From Trichomonas tenax (Eukaryota > Parabasalia > Trichomonadida > Trichomonadidae): a stretch of DNA of 64,000 nt. The translations under genes and the position numbers were made by a program. Below the pieces are notes generated by a model. It ran no database searches and was not told the DNA's origin. It worked only from the letters and a program-made list of their open reading frames with translations. The stretch covers positions 1 through 64,000 of the forward strand of contig JALKBU010000003.1 in the NCBI GenBank assembly GCA_023091735.1. The letters are read 5' to 3'. How positions within the stretch are numbered: the stretch's first letter is position 1; each line of letters opens with the position of its first letter. Shown in pieces: positions 29,460 to 40,330 of this stretch.

Positions 29460-29675
29460 TTATAATTCATATTTACTATGCAAGAAGGGATCATTTCGAC
29501 CGAGTTTCTTGGTTTGGAGTGCAACAAAAATTTGCAATGAAATACGTTTATGGTCTTCATACTCAGCGTGGAGTTTCAATCTATAAATGTCAGTATTGTT
29601 TAGACTACAAAGATATTTATAACACTTTTTATAAAGGTGACAATTTGCCGTGCAAAAAAGTGACAGTTTATTCAT
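29460..29675 (-). CDS. Possible 71-residue ORF with initiator-like motif
   Basis: The ATG at 29675 directly follows TCACTTTTC on the minus strand, the best spacing to an initiator-like motif in this long spacer. The product (MNKLSLFCTANCHLYKK...) is Cys- and Lys-rich in its first part and matches nothing I know. An opposite frame is also open, so coding status is doubtful. Confidence 0.2.
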   Translation of the reverse strand: MNKLSLFCTANCHLYKKCYKYLCSLNNTDIYRLKLHAEYEDHKRISLQIFVALQTKKLGRNDPFLHSKYEL

Positions 29676-31145
29676 GAAAAGTGACTTTTAAGGTTCTCTG
29701 CCACTTTTTGATGTTCACTTTTGTCCTTGACTCAGATTGTTCGGCCATTTTATTTTCTCTCCATTGCGTGCCCGACAATGATGTTTTGAACATTATTTAT
29801 GTCATCTTTGTGTATTTTTTCATCTTTCAATAGAAAAATCTTGAAAATTTTGAAAAATAAATAATACAAATTGATTTTTTTTTAGGTTTACAATGTGATG
29901 CTCCAAAAATTTCAAAATCTCAAATTTTTCAATACATTGTTGGGTTATTTACCCAAAGTATTAAAGGGGCTGCCTAAAGTATGGCACTTTTAATGGACAA
30001 TAATCGTTTTTGAACAATAATCGTAAATAATCGTTCCTTTCCTCTCAATTCCATTTCGGAAAGTGACAAGTTGAGCAACAAAAGTGACATTCCAAGTAAC
30101 ACTAGTTTCATTGTGGCACTCACTGAAAATATCAAATTCGGCAGGTTCATTGGACTAAATACATCCAGGCACAGCAAGTGCTGCTAAATGTTATATATTC
30201 ATCTGAAAACATCCCCAAACTTACTCCCATATCATATTATTGTTAAATTACAGAGTTGTGAAGCAAGAAAAACATTATTATTACTCAAATGATCCATAAT
30301 TTATTTATCAAACAGTTCCATTTTTGCAGTCCAAGTTTTTCGCATTTCAATATTACGCTTTTATGCATCATTATTCGCTCTGCAATACACAGAGCAAGAG
30401 ATCAATCACTTCTACGTCATGTTTTTGCAGAAAATTCAACATCAATTTATGACATCAGAATGCATTCGAATGACAAGCTATTTTCATGTTATCCATACAT
30501 TCCTCATCGAAAATGATATACAAAATACACAACGAATGACTTACTTATTTCATTTAATATTTATCGAAAAATTCGAATTCATTTTACAACAACGTTTTCA
30601 TAGAATCGATGATTGAACAAAGTTAATGAGGATGCATTCAGTTGTGAAAAAATGTGAAAAAATTGTAATATGTAATGTTTACTCTGTCACAACTTCGCTC
30701 AATGACGCTGAAGTTATCCTTTAACTATAGTCCTTTAAAGTTTTCGTAATAATTCCGATTTGATTTTTATGTTTGAAATAAAACAAAGTTAGCATGCAGT
30801 ATATCTAAATTATATTTCTTTTGTTATCTAAATTCTTATTTTTGTTTGCTTTTCAATTATTAATAATGAAAATTTGAATTAAGATCGAGAAAAATATGTG
30901 GAAAAGAGAATAGAAGGAGGAGAAAAGGAAAAAGAGGGGGGACATATAAGTTATTCTTTGAAATTCATTTGGTGATTTCGTTGGCCGGAGGCCCCGATTT
31001 TTTGCATATTTGTATTGCCCGAAGACAAAGCAAAAATGTCACTTTTCCAATCCGCACTATACGTTAATGTTCGAACCAGGGTCTACATTTATATTATGAG
31101 ATTTCAGCTGAAAGAAAGGTTTTTGACAATATTTTGCCAACTGTC

Positions 31146-31155
31146 AAAAAAGTGA
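31146..31155 (+). promoter_or_regulatory. AAAAAAGTGA motif upstream of the C1 peptidase
   Basis: The motif ends about 22 bases before the ATG at 31177, in the direction of the gene. Confidence 0.45.
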
Positions 31156-31176
31156 AACAATTTTGACCGAAATTTG

Positions 31177-32814
31177 ATGAATACATTGTCGAGAAAGGGT
31201 TATCATGAACTTCTCGTCATAAGCATATCGGCATTCCTGTTTTCTGCGGTCACTCTCGGTTTCTGTTCGTATATTTTCTCATTAAGCAAAGAAACTGTCG
31301 TAAAAGAAGAAAACGAATACTTTTCTAGACCATTACCATCGAAATATCTCATTGACGAGAGTGTAATGAGCCCAACGCTTGATCAGGGACCGCGCGGAAC
31401 GTGTTATTTATTCCAAATAATTGCGATTTTGGAATCCCAATACAAACGACAAGCGTTACAATATGGTTATCTCGAGAAAGATCAATACCTACGGTTTTCT
31501 CATGAAGGTTTAGCATACAAAATGGTCCAAAGATGTTTAGAACAGCCATATTCTCGTCCTTGCATCGGAAGCCTGAGAGCGGAGAATACAACAGAAGCAG
31601 GAAGTCTCAGTGAGTTCATTCAGTTCTACAAAGAGTGGGATGACTTCAAACATTGGGTTGTTCCTGTGAATTGTTGCAAATATCAGCAATTACCTGAAGA
31701 TGAAATGAAATGCCCAGGAATTGATCAGTGCATCAAAAAAAATCCAATCGAATTCAAAATTTTACAGCACTATTCCACAGTTAATATTGAAGATATCAAA
31801 CAAATGCTTTACGAAACGAAATTACCTGTGGCATTTTCAATCACTTTACCACAACAACGATATATTTTCCCATGCATAAATAATCTTGTTAAAGATTCAT
31901 TCAGTTGCATAAATCATGATTTTTATTGTCCAAAAGATCCATCAAAATTCTGTTCCATTCACGATTTCAAGCTCTTCAAGATAAGCGACACAGAGTTTGT
32001 GTTCCAGAAAACAGGAAAAACAGTTCCTGGCACAGCACACGCGATGACACTGGTTGGATATAACGACAACTTCGCGCCTAAGTTAAATATCAATTTCACA
32101 CGTGTGCCAAGAAGCACAGGCGGCTTCATTCTTAAGAATAGCTGGGGTGCAAGAGGCCACACATATGAATATCTGATGGGAATGATTACAGAAGATCAGG
32201 ATGCTGTTTTCTGTCCTGACAAAGATAATGTTTTGAGATGGGTTCCAGCGGGCTTAGAATGCATCAAAGAAAAGAAAAATGGTGACCTTTGCTCGACAGA
32301 TGCTCAGATATCACGAGGAAAGAGAATAATTAGACACGCAGATACTCTTAAGTGTGTGAATGTCACACATTGTGATTTGAATGCAACATATTATCTTTTA
32401 AGAGACAGTCCAACATCTCTTGCACCCGCATTCGTATGGTCTGATGAAGGAGTGCCTCTTCCTAGAGTTATCAAAGTTAAGGATGGTGCAGAGCCAGTCA
32501 TTGAGACAATAGATACACTTCCTATACAACACGCATATTATGCATTCCAACTTCGAGATGACCTCAAAGAACCGAACATTCTTGGTAAATGCGGATATGT
32601 GATGCTTTCCTACGACACTGTACGTGATTTACGAAGTGCTGTTGGTGATATGGGATCATCGCATTTCATTGCTCAAGGCATTAAACTGCAATTTACAAAG
32701 AGCAGCTTCAAAGCAAGTGGTTCTCGAAAGGATTATACCCTCGTGGACAGATCTTTGGCACGTTACAAAGAACTTCTCACAACAGATCCATTAGACTTAG
32801 AAGAGCTTCTATAA
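31177..32814 (+). CDS. Membrane-anchored papain-family (C1) cysteine peptidase
   Basis: 545 residues from the ATG at 31177. A hydrophobic segment at 12-36 is preceded by Arg/Lys, so it is a signal anchor (type II membrane protein). The catalytic domain has the oxyanion Gln70 and catalytic Cys76 in LDQGPRGTCYLFQ, His288 in GTAHAMTLVGYND and Asn321 in LKNSWGARG, so the triad is complete. The usual Trp after Cys (CWAF) is replaced by CYLF. Many extra cysteines (CC at 166-167, later CI/CP pairs) suggest an extracellular or lumenal fold with disulfides. The C-terminal 200 residues after the peptidase domain match nothing I know. There is no obvious inhibitory propeptide between the anchor and the domain. 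It may act at the cell surface or in a lysosome-like compartment. Confidence 0.8.
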   Translation: MNTLSRKGYHELLVISISAFLFSAVTLGFCSYIFSLSKETVVKEENEYFSRPLPSKYLIDESVMSPTLDQGPRGTCYLFQIIAILESQYKRQALQYGYLEKDQYLRFSHEGLAYKMVQRCLEQPYSRPCIGSLRAENTTEAGSLSEFIQFYKEWDDFKHWVVPVNCCKYQQLPEDEMKCPGIDQCIKKNPIEFKILQHYSTVNIEDIKQMLYETKLPVAFSITLPQQRYIFPCINNLVKDSFSCINHDFYCPKDPSKFCSIHDFKLFKISDTEFVFQKTGKTVPGTAHAMTLVGYNDNFAPKLNINFTRVPRSTGGFILKNSWGARGHTYEYLMGMITEDQDAVFCPDKDNVLRWVPAGLECIKEKKNGDLCSTDAQISRGKRIIRHADTLKCVNVTHCDLNATYYLLRDSPTSLAPAFVWSDEGVPLPRVIKVKDGAEPVIETIDTLPIQHAYYAFQLRDDLKEPNILGKCGYVMLSYDTVRDLRSAVGDMGSSHFIAQGIKLQFTKSSFKASGSRKDYTLVDRSLARYKELLTTDPLDLEELL

Positions 32815-33223
32815 TGCTATTGATATTTCGATCAATGCATTTCCCTATTTGCGAAAATAATTTGTTATTTTTTAAATATATACTTTTTTTTCGAAACATT
32901 ATAATGTATTATATAATTATATCTATCCGCATATTGCTGAGTAATACTTGATTTAATTTGCATGTTTCGCATTTGCAGTCAATAACACTATGACAGAACG
33001 GATACATTACCTCCATCTTTTCCAACGAAAGTATTTTGTTATAGCAGTGCCCATGACTTGCAATTCAAAATCAGAGAATCGTATTTAAAGTAATTCAATG
33101 AACCATAATATATATGCATTGATTTATCGATATCATACACATGTTTTAGCGAATTAACTGAGTAGTTCGTTCCCTTTTTTTTGACTTCGCAAATGCTCAC
33201 ATTATAAAAATAAATTTGAATTC
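32815..33223. other. Intergenic, no gene seen
   Basis: AT-rich spacer between the C1 peptidase gene and the BspA-like pseudogene. No repeat or promoter-like octamer was seen. Confidence 0.45.
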
Positions 33224-35725
33224 ATGACGATAAGTTTATACCCTAACCACCTTTTTGTCAGTTTTTTGTCAATTTTTTTGATGCTTTAATCACTCAGCAA
33301 CAATTCACATATCAGGATCCGAGTACAAAAACTGTATTAGCGAATATAAATGGAAACAGTCAAAGCGTTGTTCTCGAATCAACTGTTCAAAGAGTTTATG
33401 GAAAATCATCTGCATAATATTGTTTCAAAAATGCTATTGCGACAGTTCAAAGTGTGTCATTTGCAGCATGTTTAAATTTAGCTGCAATTGACAATTATGC
33501 TTTTTCTCAATGCTCTCAACTCCAAGAAATTGATTTATCAACGTGCACAAAATTGACAACGATTGGTGATTCTGCATTCGAAAGATGTTCTTCAGTATCA
33601 TTGCTAAAACTTCCTGAATGTCTTATTAAAATAGGAGTTGGTGCTTTTAGATATTTAAAAATAACAAGTTTAATCATTCCTTCAACTTTGCAAACAGCAT
33701 CAGATCAAGCATTCGTTGGTTGTGATTCACTGTCATCTGTTACATTCACATCAATAAGTTCTCTGACTCAAATATCAAGAAATATATTCAATAAATGTCC
33801 CATAACGCAAATAAGTGTTCCATCAAGCGTAAATTACATTTCTGGACTTGCTTTTAACCGCAATCCAAACATGCTTTCAATCACCGTTGATTCAAACAAT
33901 CAATATTTATGGGGCGAGCAAAAGGCTGTTTATAATACACAAAAAAACCGTAATAATGTGTTGCACATCTGGTTTGAAAGGAGAATACAGAGTTCTCGAT
34001 GGCGTTACTCAAAGAAATATTGGATGCTTTTGTTCATCACAATTAACTAATGTCATTTTACCTGACACAATTAAAACTATTGATGAATATGCGTTTACTG
34101 GAAGCGCTATTTCTTCTATAAATCTTCCAAATTCGATAAAATCATTTGGAGCTGCAGTATTTTACTCAAATACAGGAATATCCACAAACTTCCAACAAGT
34201 ATTAAAATTATTTCAAGGGAGTTATTCAGTACAACAAAATTAATATCGATAGATATTCCTGAAAGAGTAACATCAATTGAAATGTCTGCATTTAAAAATT
34301 GCCCCTTATTAGTCAATATATCTCTTCCAACAACATTGACAGAGTTGAGAGGTGGAGTTATAACAAATTCATCAAATGCGAGATATATTTCCTGAAGGTT
34401 CAAGTGTTTACATTAAAGGCGAAATTCTTTTAATGGATACTCTAAATACATATATTTCTCAATGTTTTGGAACAGATCAGAAAAGTATTGTTATTCTATC
34501 AACGGTTAAAGCGATTCGAACAAATGCTTTCCAAGGAAAAGTTAATCTTGTAACAATAACATCAGATGGTCCAATTGAATTCGAGTCAATTGGTGAATCG
34601 GCATTCAATGGATGCATAAACTTAGAATCAATTCCCGGATTGAATTTTGTTACATCGATTATAAGATATGCTTTTTATAATACACATCTCCATCAGCCAT
34701 TATCATTCCGAAGCAATTTGAAATTAATAGATGAGTTTGCATTTAGCTTATGTAGACATATTCCATCTGTATCTTTCGCCTCTGAAACAACATTAACAAT
34801 CAGAAGTGATGCCTTTAGTTTTTGCAGTTCTATTTCTTCATTATCATTTGATGATTGCACACAAACCATCATGATTGGCAACAATGCTTTCAGTGGATTG
34901 AAAGCTTTAGAAAGTCTGAATATTCCAAGACAAATTAACGAGAGCGGATATAATTGTTTTGCAGCATGTGGATTGAGGTCCGTCACAATCCAAGATAATT
35001 TCAAAACGACGCGAAACATTCCTGTTGGAATGCTCATGGATTGTGCAAATTTAGTTTCTTTTACAATGCCAACAAATATTCTTTCTATTGGATCCCAAGC
35101 GTTCCAAAACACAAGCATTTCTCAAGCAATACTTCCAGATGCACTTGAAGTTCTTCGCCAGCAGTGTTTCAAAGATTGCAGGAATCTTCAAACGATCAAT
35201 ATTGGAGATAACTCTAATCTCAGACGAATCGATTATGACGTTTTTGATGGATGTATTGCTGTTCCAGCTCGATACTTTGTTAGTGAATATGGAGCGATAT
35301 ATAATGCTGACAAAACAAAAATGATTGTTTATCCTCCTGCTTCGCCAATCAATTTCTTTGCTTTAGCTGACAAAGTAACTTTCATTGCTGAAAGTGCATT
35401 TATTGGATGCATTAATCTTCAAACAGTTCTTATTCCAGATGGATCAGTTCAAACAATCAGTCGAAGCTGCTTTGAAGGATGCATCAATCTTAAATTCATT
35501 AATATTCCGAAAAGCGTTAAAGAGATTGGCGAAAACGCATTTAAAGGATGTACAAAACTTGTTTGTGGATCAGTTATTTACCAAAATACAACATCATCTT
35601 TTAAACAACAGCTTCTTCAGTCAGGACTATCTTTAAGCGCTTTAAGTTCATGTATTGCTGTAACATGCCGTGCCACATATTATTCATTTAGAGTTTTGCA
35701 AACATTAGTTTTCATTCTTTTATAA
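33224..35725 (+). pseudogene. BspA-like leucine-rich-repeat surface protein (broken)
   Basis: The ATG at 33224 starts a short signal-like hydrophobic peptide (HLFVSFLSIFLML), then reading must change frame at about 33280-33295. Leucine-rich repeats of the LRR_5/BspA type follow: NYAFSQCSQLQEIDLS, DSAFERCSSVSLLKLP and many more, with the A-F-x-x-C-x-x-L period of 23 or so residues. The gene is interrupted by TAA at 33415-33417 and by frameshifts at about 33945 (A run), 34185 and 34378. From 34376 to 35725 it stays open for 449 codons. No C-terminal membrane segment is evident. BspA-like proteins are a very large surface family in trichomonads, implicated in adhesion. With at least four frame changes this copy is inactive. 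Confidence 0.85.
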
Positions 35726-36055
35726 AATCATTTATTTTATTTTTTTAGTTGAAGCAAGCAATTGAATTATTAAGTAAGCTTCGAAATTTCAATATGAAAG
35801 AATGTCGGGTGTTTTGAGTATTGTTAATTTGTTGATTAGTTGACTGCAAGAATCAAAATTCATTGTGAAATATTTCCACCATCCTTTTCATTTAAAATTA
35901 AAGATTTAACCGATAGATTCGTTCAGTTAACTTCATTTTCTATAACTTTTTTATTAGATAAGCAAAAATATTTAATGTCGCACGAAAATGATGGATATAA
36001 CCTAAGAATACAGCTACATCACTCGGATTGTAACTTCGGCACACATCACAATTAT
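35726..36055. other. Short remnant region left of the beta-helix array
   Basis: Between the BspA-like pseudogene and the array. The minus strand at about 35860-35925 carries another copy of the array's N-terminal block (TGA then TNLSVKSL), joined directly to a block resembling the C-terminal EKDxGNI motif. This is a further fragment with a large internal deletion. Confidence 0.45.
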
Positions 36056-36481
36056 TTAGCTTTTGAGAAACTCGTTTGTGCATAAGTTATTGCAATAACT
36101 TGAGTATATGCAAGGAGACCATCTTGTAGTCGATATATTTGTAAACAAGCATCGAATTATTGTAAGATTTGTATTTGCACAATTGCAAATAGCTCCAATT
36201 TTATCATTGACAATATTCGAAAATTTATTTTCAAAAAGAAAATTTTCACTATTTGTTGTTATGTGATTAGATAGTTTTTGAGCTATCATTGATGAGTAAT
36301 GTTTCTGGAATGTGGAACGTATTAAATTTATCTTATGGCACGAATAAAATAGTGCATTTGTATTTTTTAAAAAGTATGAATTGCTTAAACTCACACTTTT
36401 CCCAACAAATAATGGTAACCTATCAATTTGGTGTATTAATTTTAATGCCTTAACTGATAGATTTATTCACAAAGCCGCCAT
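36056..36481 (-). pseudogene. Beta-helix-like tandem family, truncated copy
   Basis: N-terminal half only. An ATG at 36481 is followed four codons later by TGA, then INLSVKAL and the family body (LFYSCHKINLIRSTFQKHYSS, ICNCANTNLTIIRCLFTNIS). It ends at 36056. Same family as the open copy at 37990-39036. Confidence 0.65.
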
Positions 36482-36714
36482 ATTTTTTTAAGAACTTTTA
36501 TTTATGTCAGTTTGCAAAGGCTTTTTGAAAGGTTCCTGAATAAGATTTTCAATAAATTAATAAATATACTATTATCATTAGAAATAGAAAATATTCTCTC
36601 TGTCATTAGGTTATAATTGACTTTTGAATGACCTGTTCGGATTAATTGTAAACTTTTTTGTAAACCCTTGAGCCTCTGAATGTTTATTTGCTGTTTATTC
36701 AATAAAAATTTATT
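36482..36714. other. Spacer in the beta-helix array, nothing seen
   Basis: AT-rich spacer between two remnants of the array. No recognisable family sequence or other feature. Confidence 0.4.
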
Positions 36715-36853
36715 TAAAAATCAGATCTGTCAATTCTATTTTGTTGTGAAGTCCATATCAATGTTTCCGCCGTCTTTCTTGTTAAATGCGTTTTTGAGAT
36801 AGATATCATTAAATTATAAAGATTTACGATTCAAAGCACATTGAGTTTCACAA
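36715..36853 (-). pseudogene. Beta-helix-like family, orphan C-terminal fragment
   Basis: The minus strand reads DIYLKNAF-KKDGGNIDMDFTTK and then stops, matching the C-terminal block (VEKDDGNIGTNFSTNID) of the open copy. The rest of this copy is gone. Confidence 0.45.
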
Positions 36854-37903
36854 TTATAAATATAATATTACCATTAGAGACAAAGTATATTGTGGAAGAT
36901 TTATATAATTTCGTTTTGCATTACATGAAGGAAGATAAGTGCAAACGAGATTCGTCAATCCTACTTTGTATCTCTGACTTAGATCAATATTTGTTGAAAA
37001 ATTTGTTCCTATGTTTCCATCATCTTTTTCCACAAAGCTATTATAAAAATTGATATCCCTAGAATTTCCATAAAGCATCACTAACTTGCAATTAAGTATC
37101 AAAGAATCAAAAATGTTCAACGTATTACTAACCCATAAGATGCTTCTATATGACATATATGCATTGATAGTTATTAGATTTGAAATGTTGTTTGATGAGA
37201 GTGTTACAAAGTTTGTTTCATCGAGAGGATTCTCACATATAAGATATTTTATATTTGCATCATTGGAATCATAAACTATACCGAGTGCACCTCCTAAGGT
37301 GCCTCCATTGTTTGATGCATTATGATGATTCCAAATGACTTTACTTTTTTCTATATACATCGAGCTATCACATCCATACTTTGTTCTAGGTGAGCAATGA
37401 AACAAACTGTTATATGTTAATGTTAGATTTGGTGAACTATATAAAGCAAATCCATTGCTATAAACAGAGTTATCACCTCCTGTTCCAACACACTCTGAAA
37501 AGGAATTTCCGGTAATTAATATTCTACTGTTTCTTGAAAATATGCACGGAGACCATTTTGTAGTAGAAATATTTGTAAAGGAACATTGAACAATGGTAAG
37601 ATTAGTATTAATACAATTACATACTGTGCCAATCGTGTCACTGATTACATCAGAAAATAAATTTTGATAAAGGAAACTTTCGCTGTTTGTAATTACGTTT
37701 TTTGGTATATTTTGAACAATCACAGCAGAGTAATGCTTCTGGACTGTCGATCGAATTAAATTTGTTTTATAGCATGAATAAAATAGAACTTTTGAATTTC
37801 GATTAAAATGCGAATTTAGGCATGATATGCTTTTACTAGTAAACAACGGTGATTTATCGATTTCATATGCTAGTTTTAAATAATTAACAGATAAATTCGT
37901 TCA
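36854..37903 (-). pseudogene. Beta-helix-like tandem family, copy without start codon
   Basis: A long open frame (about 349 codons) very similar to the neighbour at 37990-39036. At the place where the neighbour has its ATG this copy has TGA (37901-37903) followed by ACG, and no ATG follows for about the first 140 codons. The body is intact and carries repeated N-x-F/x-x-C and N-L-T steps. Either it is dead or its 5' end is organised differently. Same family features as the open copy. Confidence 0.6.
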
Positions 37904-37989
37904 ATATAGCATCATTTACTTCTCAATGCAATCATTGAAATGGCACTTTTTCGGTCTTCTTTACATTTTGGACTTGAAATTTGTATCAA
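37904..37989. other. Spacer between tandem copies
   Basis: Short AT-rich spacer. The plus strand carries GGCACTTTTTCGG at about 37940. Confidence 0.35.
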
Positions 37990-39036
37990 TTATAAATAAA
38001 TAATTATCATTACAGAGAAAGTATATTGAGGAAGATTTATATAATTTCGTTTTGCATTGCATGTAGGAAGATATGTACAAACGAGATTAGTCAATCCTAC
38101 TTTGTATCTCTGACTTAGATCAATATTTGTTGAAAAATTTGTTCCTATGTTTCCATCATCTTTTTCGACAAAACTGTTGTAGAAATTTATATCTTTGGAA
38201 CTGCCACAAAACATCCTTGATTTGCAATTTAATACGAGCGAATCAAAAACATTCAAAGAAACTCGAACCCAGAAAACATATCTGTATGCTGTGTAAGCAT
38301 TGATAATTATCAAATTGGAAATATTATTTGTTGAGTGTGTTACAAAGTTTGTTTCATCGAGAGGATTCTCACATATAAGATATTTTATATTTGCATCATT
38401 GGAATCATAAACTATACCGAGTGCACCTCCTAAGGTGCCTCCATTTTGTGAAGCGTTATGATAACTCCATTCTGCTTTGCTGCTCTCGATATACATCGAA
38501 CTGTCGCATCCATATTCTGCTCTGGGTGAGCAATGAAACAAACTGTTATGTGATAGCGTTAGATTTGGTGAACTATATAAAGCAAATCCATTGCTATAAA
38601 CATAATCAGTTCCTCCCGTTCCAACGCAATCAGAAAAGGAATTTCCGGTAATCAAAACTCTTCCTTTTCTTGAAAATATGCACGGAGACCATTTTGTAGT
38701 AGAAATATTTGTAAAGGAACATCGAACAATGGTAAGATTAGTATTAACACAATTACATACTGTGCCAATCGTGTCACTGATTACATCAGAAAATAAATTT
38801 TGATAAAGGAAACTTTCGCTGTTTGTAATTACGTTTTTTGGTATATTTTGAACAATCACAGCAGAGTAATGCTTCTGGACTGTCGATCGAATTAAATTTG
38901 TTTTATAGCATGAATAAAACAGTATATTTGCATTTTTATGAAAATGCGAATTTAAACAAGAAACGCTTTTACCTGCATACAGTGGAGATTTGTCAAGCTC
39001 ATATCCAATGTTTAATGCGTTTACTGATAGGTTCAT
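37990..39036 (-). CDS. Beta-helix-like tandem family, open copy
   Basis: 348 residues from ATG (MNLSVNALNIG). The protein has many short strands with repeated Asn, Ser, Cys and Thr and steps such as TNLTIVRCSFTNIS, NSFSDCVG, PNLTLSHNSLFHC and ISNLIIINAYTAYR. This pattern suggests a right-handed parallel beta-helix, as in Pmp-like or pectate-lyase-like surface proteins. It has no signal peptide in the open frame, although homologues of this kind are usually secreted, and a weakly hydrophobic C-terminus. It is the only copy in the array with an in-frame ATG, created by a 4-base deletion relative to the others. I do not recognise the family by name. It may be a pseudogene that happens to be open. 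Confidence 0.5.
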   Translation of the reverse strand: MNLSVNALNIGYELDKSPLYAGKSVSCLNSHFHKNANILFYSCYKTNLIRSTVQKHYSAVIVQNIPKNVITNSESFLYQNLFSDVISDTIGTVCNCVNTNLTIVRCSFTNISTTKWSPCIFSRKGRVLITGNSFSDCVGTGGTDYVYSNGFALYSSPNLTLSHNSLFHCSPRAEYGCDSSMYIESSKAEWSYHNASQNGGTLGGALGIVYDSNDANIKYLICENPLDETNFVTHSTNNISNLIIINAYTAYRYVFWVRVSLNVFDSLVLNCKSRMFCGSSKDINFYNSFVEKDDGNIGTNFSTNIDLSQRYKVGLTNLVCTYLPTCNAKRNYINLPQYTFSVMIIIYL

Positions 39037-39189
39037 CGCGCAAGAATTAACCTAAAAAATTTTATTTAAAGAAGGTTTGAATAAGGTTTTATGAATAATG
39101 TGTTGACATCATATAAAATAAAGAATAGGATAATTTCTTTGTTATGCGGTGATTGATATTACAAGAATGAACACATTGACAAAAAAGAT

Positions 39190-40145
39190 CTGTCGATCTT
39201 ATTTTGTAATTTTGATTTAGATCGATTTTAGTAGTGAAGTTCGTTCCGATGTTTCCGCCATTTTTTTTTCTACGAATGTGTTATGGAAATGAACATCAGA
39301 TGAACTCCCGTAGAATGTTAAAAATTTGCAATTCAATATTAAAGAATCGAAAATATGCATTGTATCTCGGACCCAAATAATGCAACTATAAGACATATAT
39401 GCGTTGATTATTATCATATTAGAGATATTATTTGATGAGTGTGAAACTAGATCTGTTTCATCAAGTGGATTTTCTACGACTATATACTTTATTTTTGTAT
39501 CATTTGAATTTTCAATACAGCAAAGAGACCCACCAAATGTACCACCATTATTGGATGAATTATGGTGGTGCCAATAAGTTTAACATTTAAGGATACCAAG
39601 ATTACTATCACATTACCCAATTTGGTGCCTGGCGAGCAGTGATATATGCTATTATATGTTAATGCTAGATTTGAATAATTATAAAGCGCCATGCAATAAC
39701 TTTAAAAACTATTGTTGTCTCCAGTTCCAATACATGTTGAAAAAGTATTGCAGTCGATAAAAAGCGCACTCTTATTCGAATAAACGCATGGGGCCCACAT
39801 TGCTGTTGATATATTTTTAAATAAACAACGAATAATTGTTACATTTGTATTTTCGTAATTACAAACAACACTAATGGCGTTGTTTGAAATGTCAGAAAAT
39901 TTATTTTCATAAAGAAACTTTCGCTGGTTGTAGCGACATTATTTGCCAATTTTTGGATGATCACAGATGAATAATGCCTTTGGATAGTTGACCGAATTAA
40001 TTTTGTTTTCTAACATGAATAAAACAGTATATTTGCATTTTTATTAAAATGCTAATTCAAACAATTCACATTTTTTTCCTACAAATAATGGTGATTTACC
40101 AAGTTTATATGCAAACTTTTATGCTTTAACTGATAAGATCGTTCA
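39190..40145 (-). pseudogene. Beta-helix-like tandem family, decayed copy
   Basis: Fragments of the same family appear in all three minus-strand frames: MALYNYSNLALTYNSIYHCSPGTKLG, IIINAYMSYSCIIWVRDTM, and a degraded N-terminus with TGA at 40143-40145 before TILSVKA. Multiple stops and frameshifts. This is the most decayed member, at the upstream end of the array. Confidence 0.6.
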
Positions 40146-40330
40146 ACCAACTGAAGTAGGCGAGAATTATATTGGCAAATTGACACTTTTATGTTGAATA
40201 ATATAACCCTAAAGTCAGTTTTATAGGGTTAATTTTATGGTTTTGTCACCTTTATGAGGTTAAATTCAGTAAAAATGAGCAAAATCATTTATTTAAAAAA
40301 ATATCGAAATACAAACAATATATAAAACCA

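Larger units (their letters stand above)
27616..31176. other. Long intergenic region with orphan promoter-like motifs
   Basis: About 3.5 kb with no convincing gene. TGACATGCAA and TGACATGTAAA motifs lie at 28815 and 28832. AAAAGTGA/TCACTTTT-type octamers cluster at about 29630-29730 (five copies including variants), 30058-30090 (two) and 31035. Poly-T tracts lie at 29170 and 29420. These could mark unannotated short or non-coding transcripts, or the promoters of lost genes. Confidence 0.45.
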
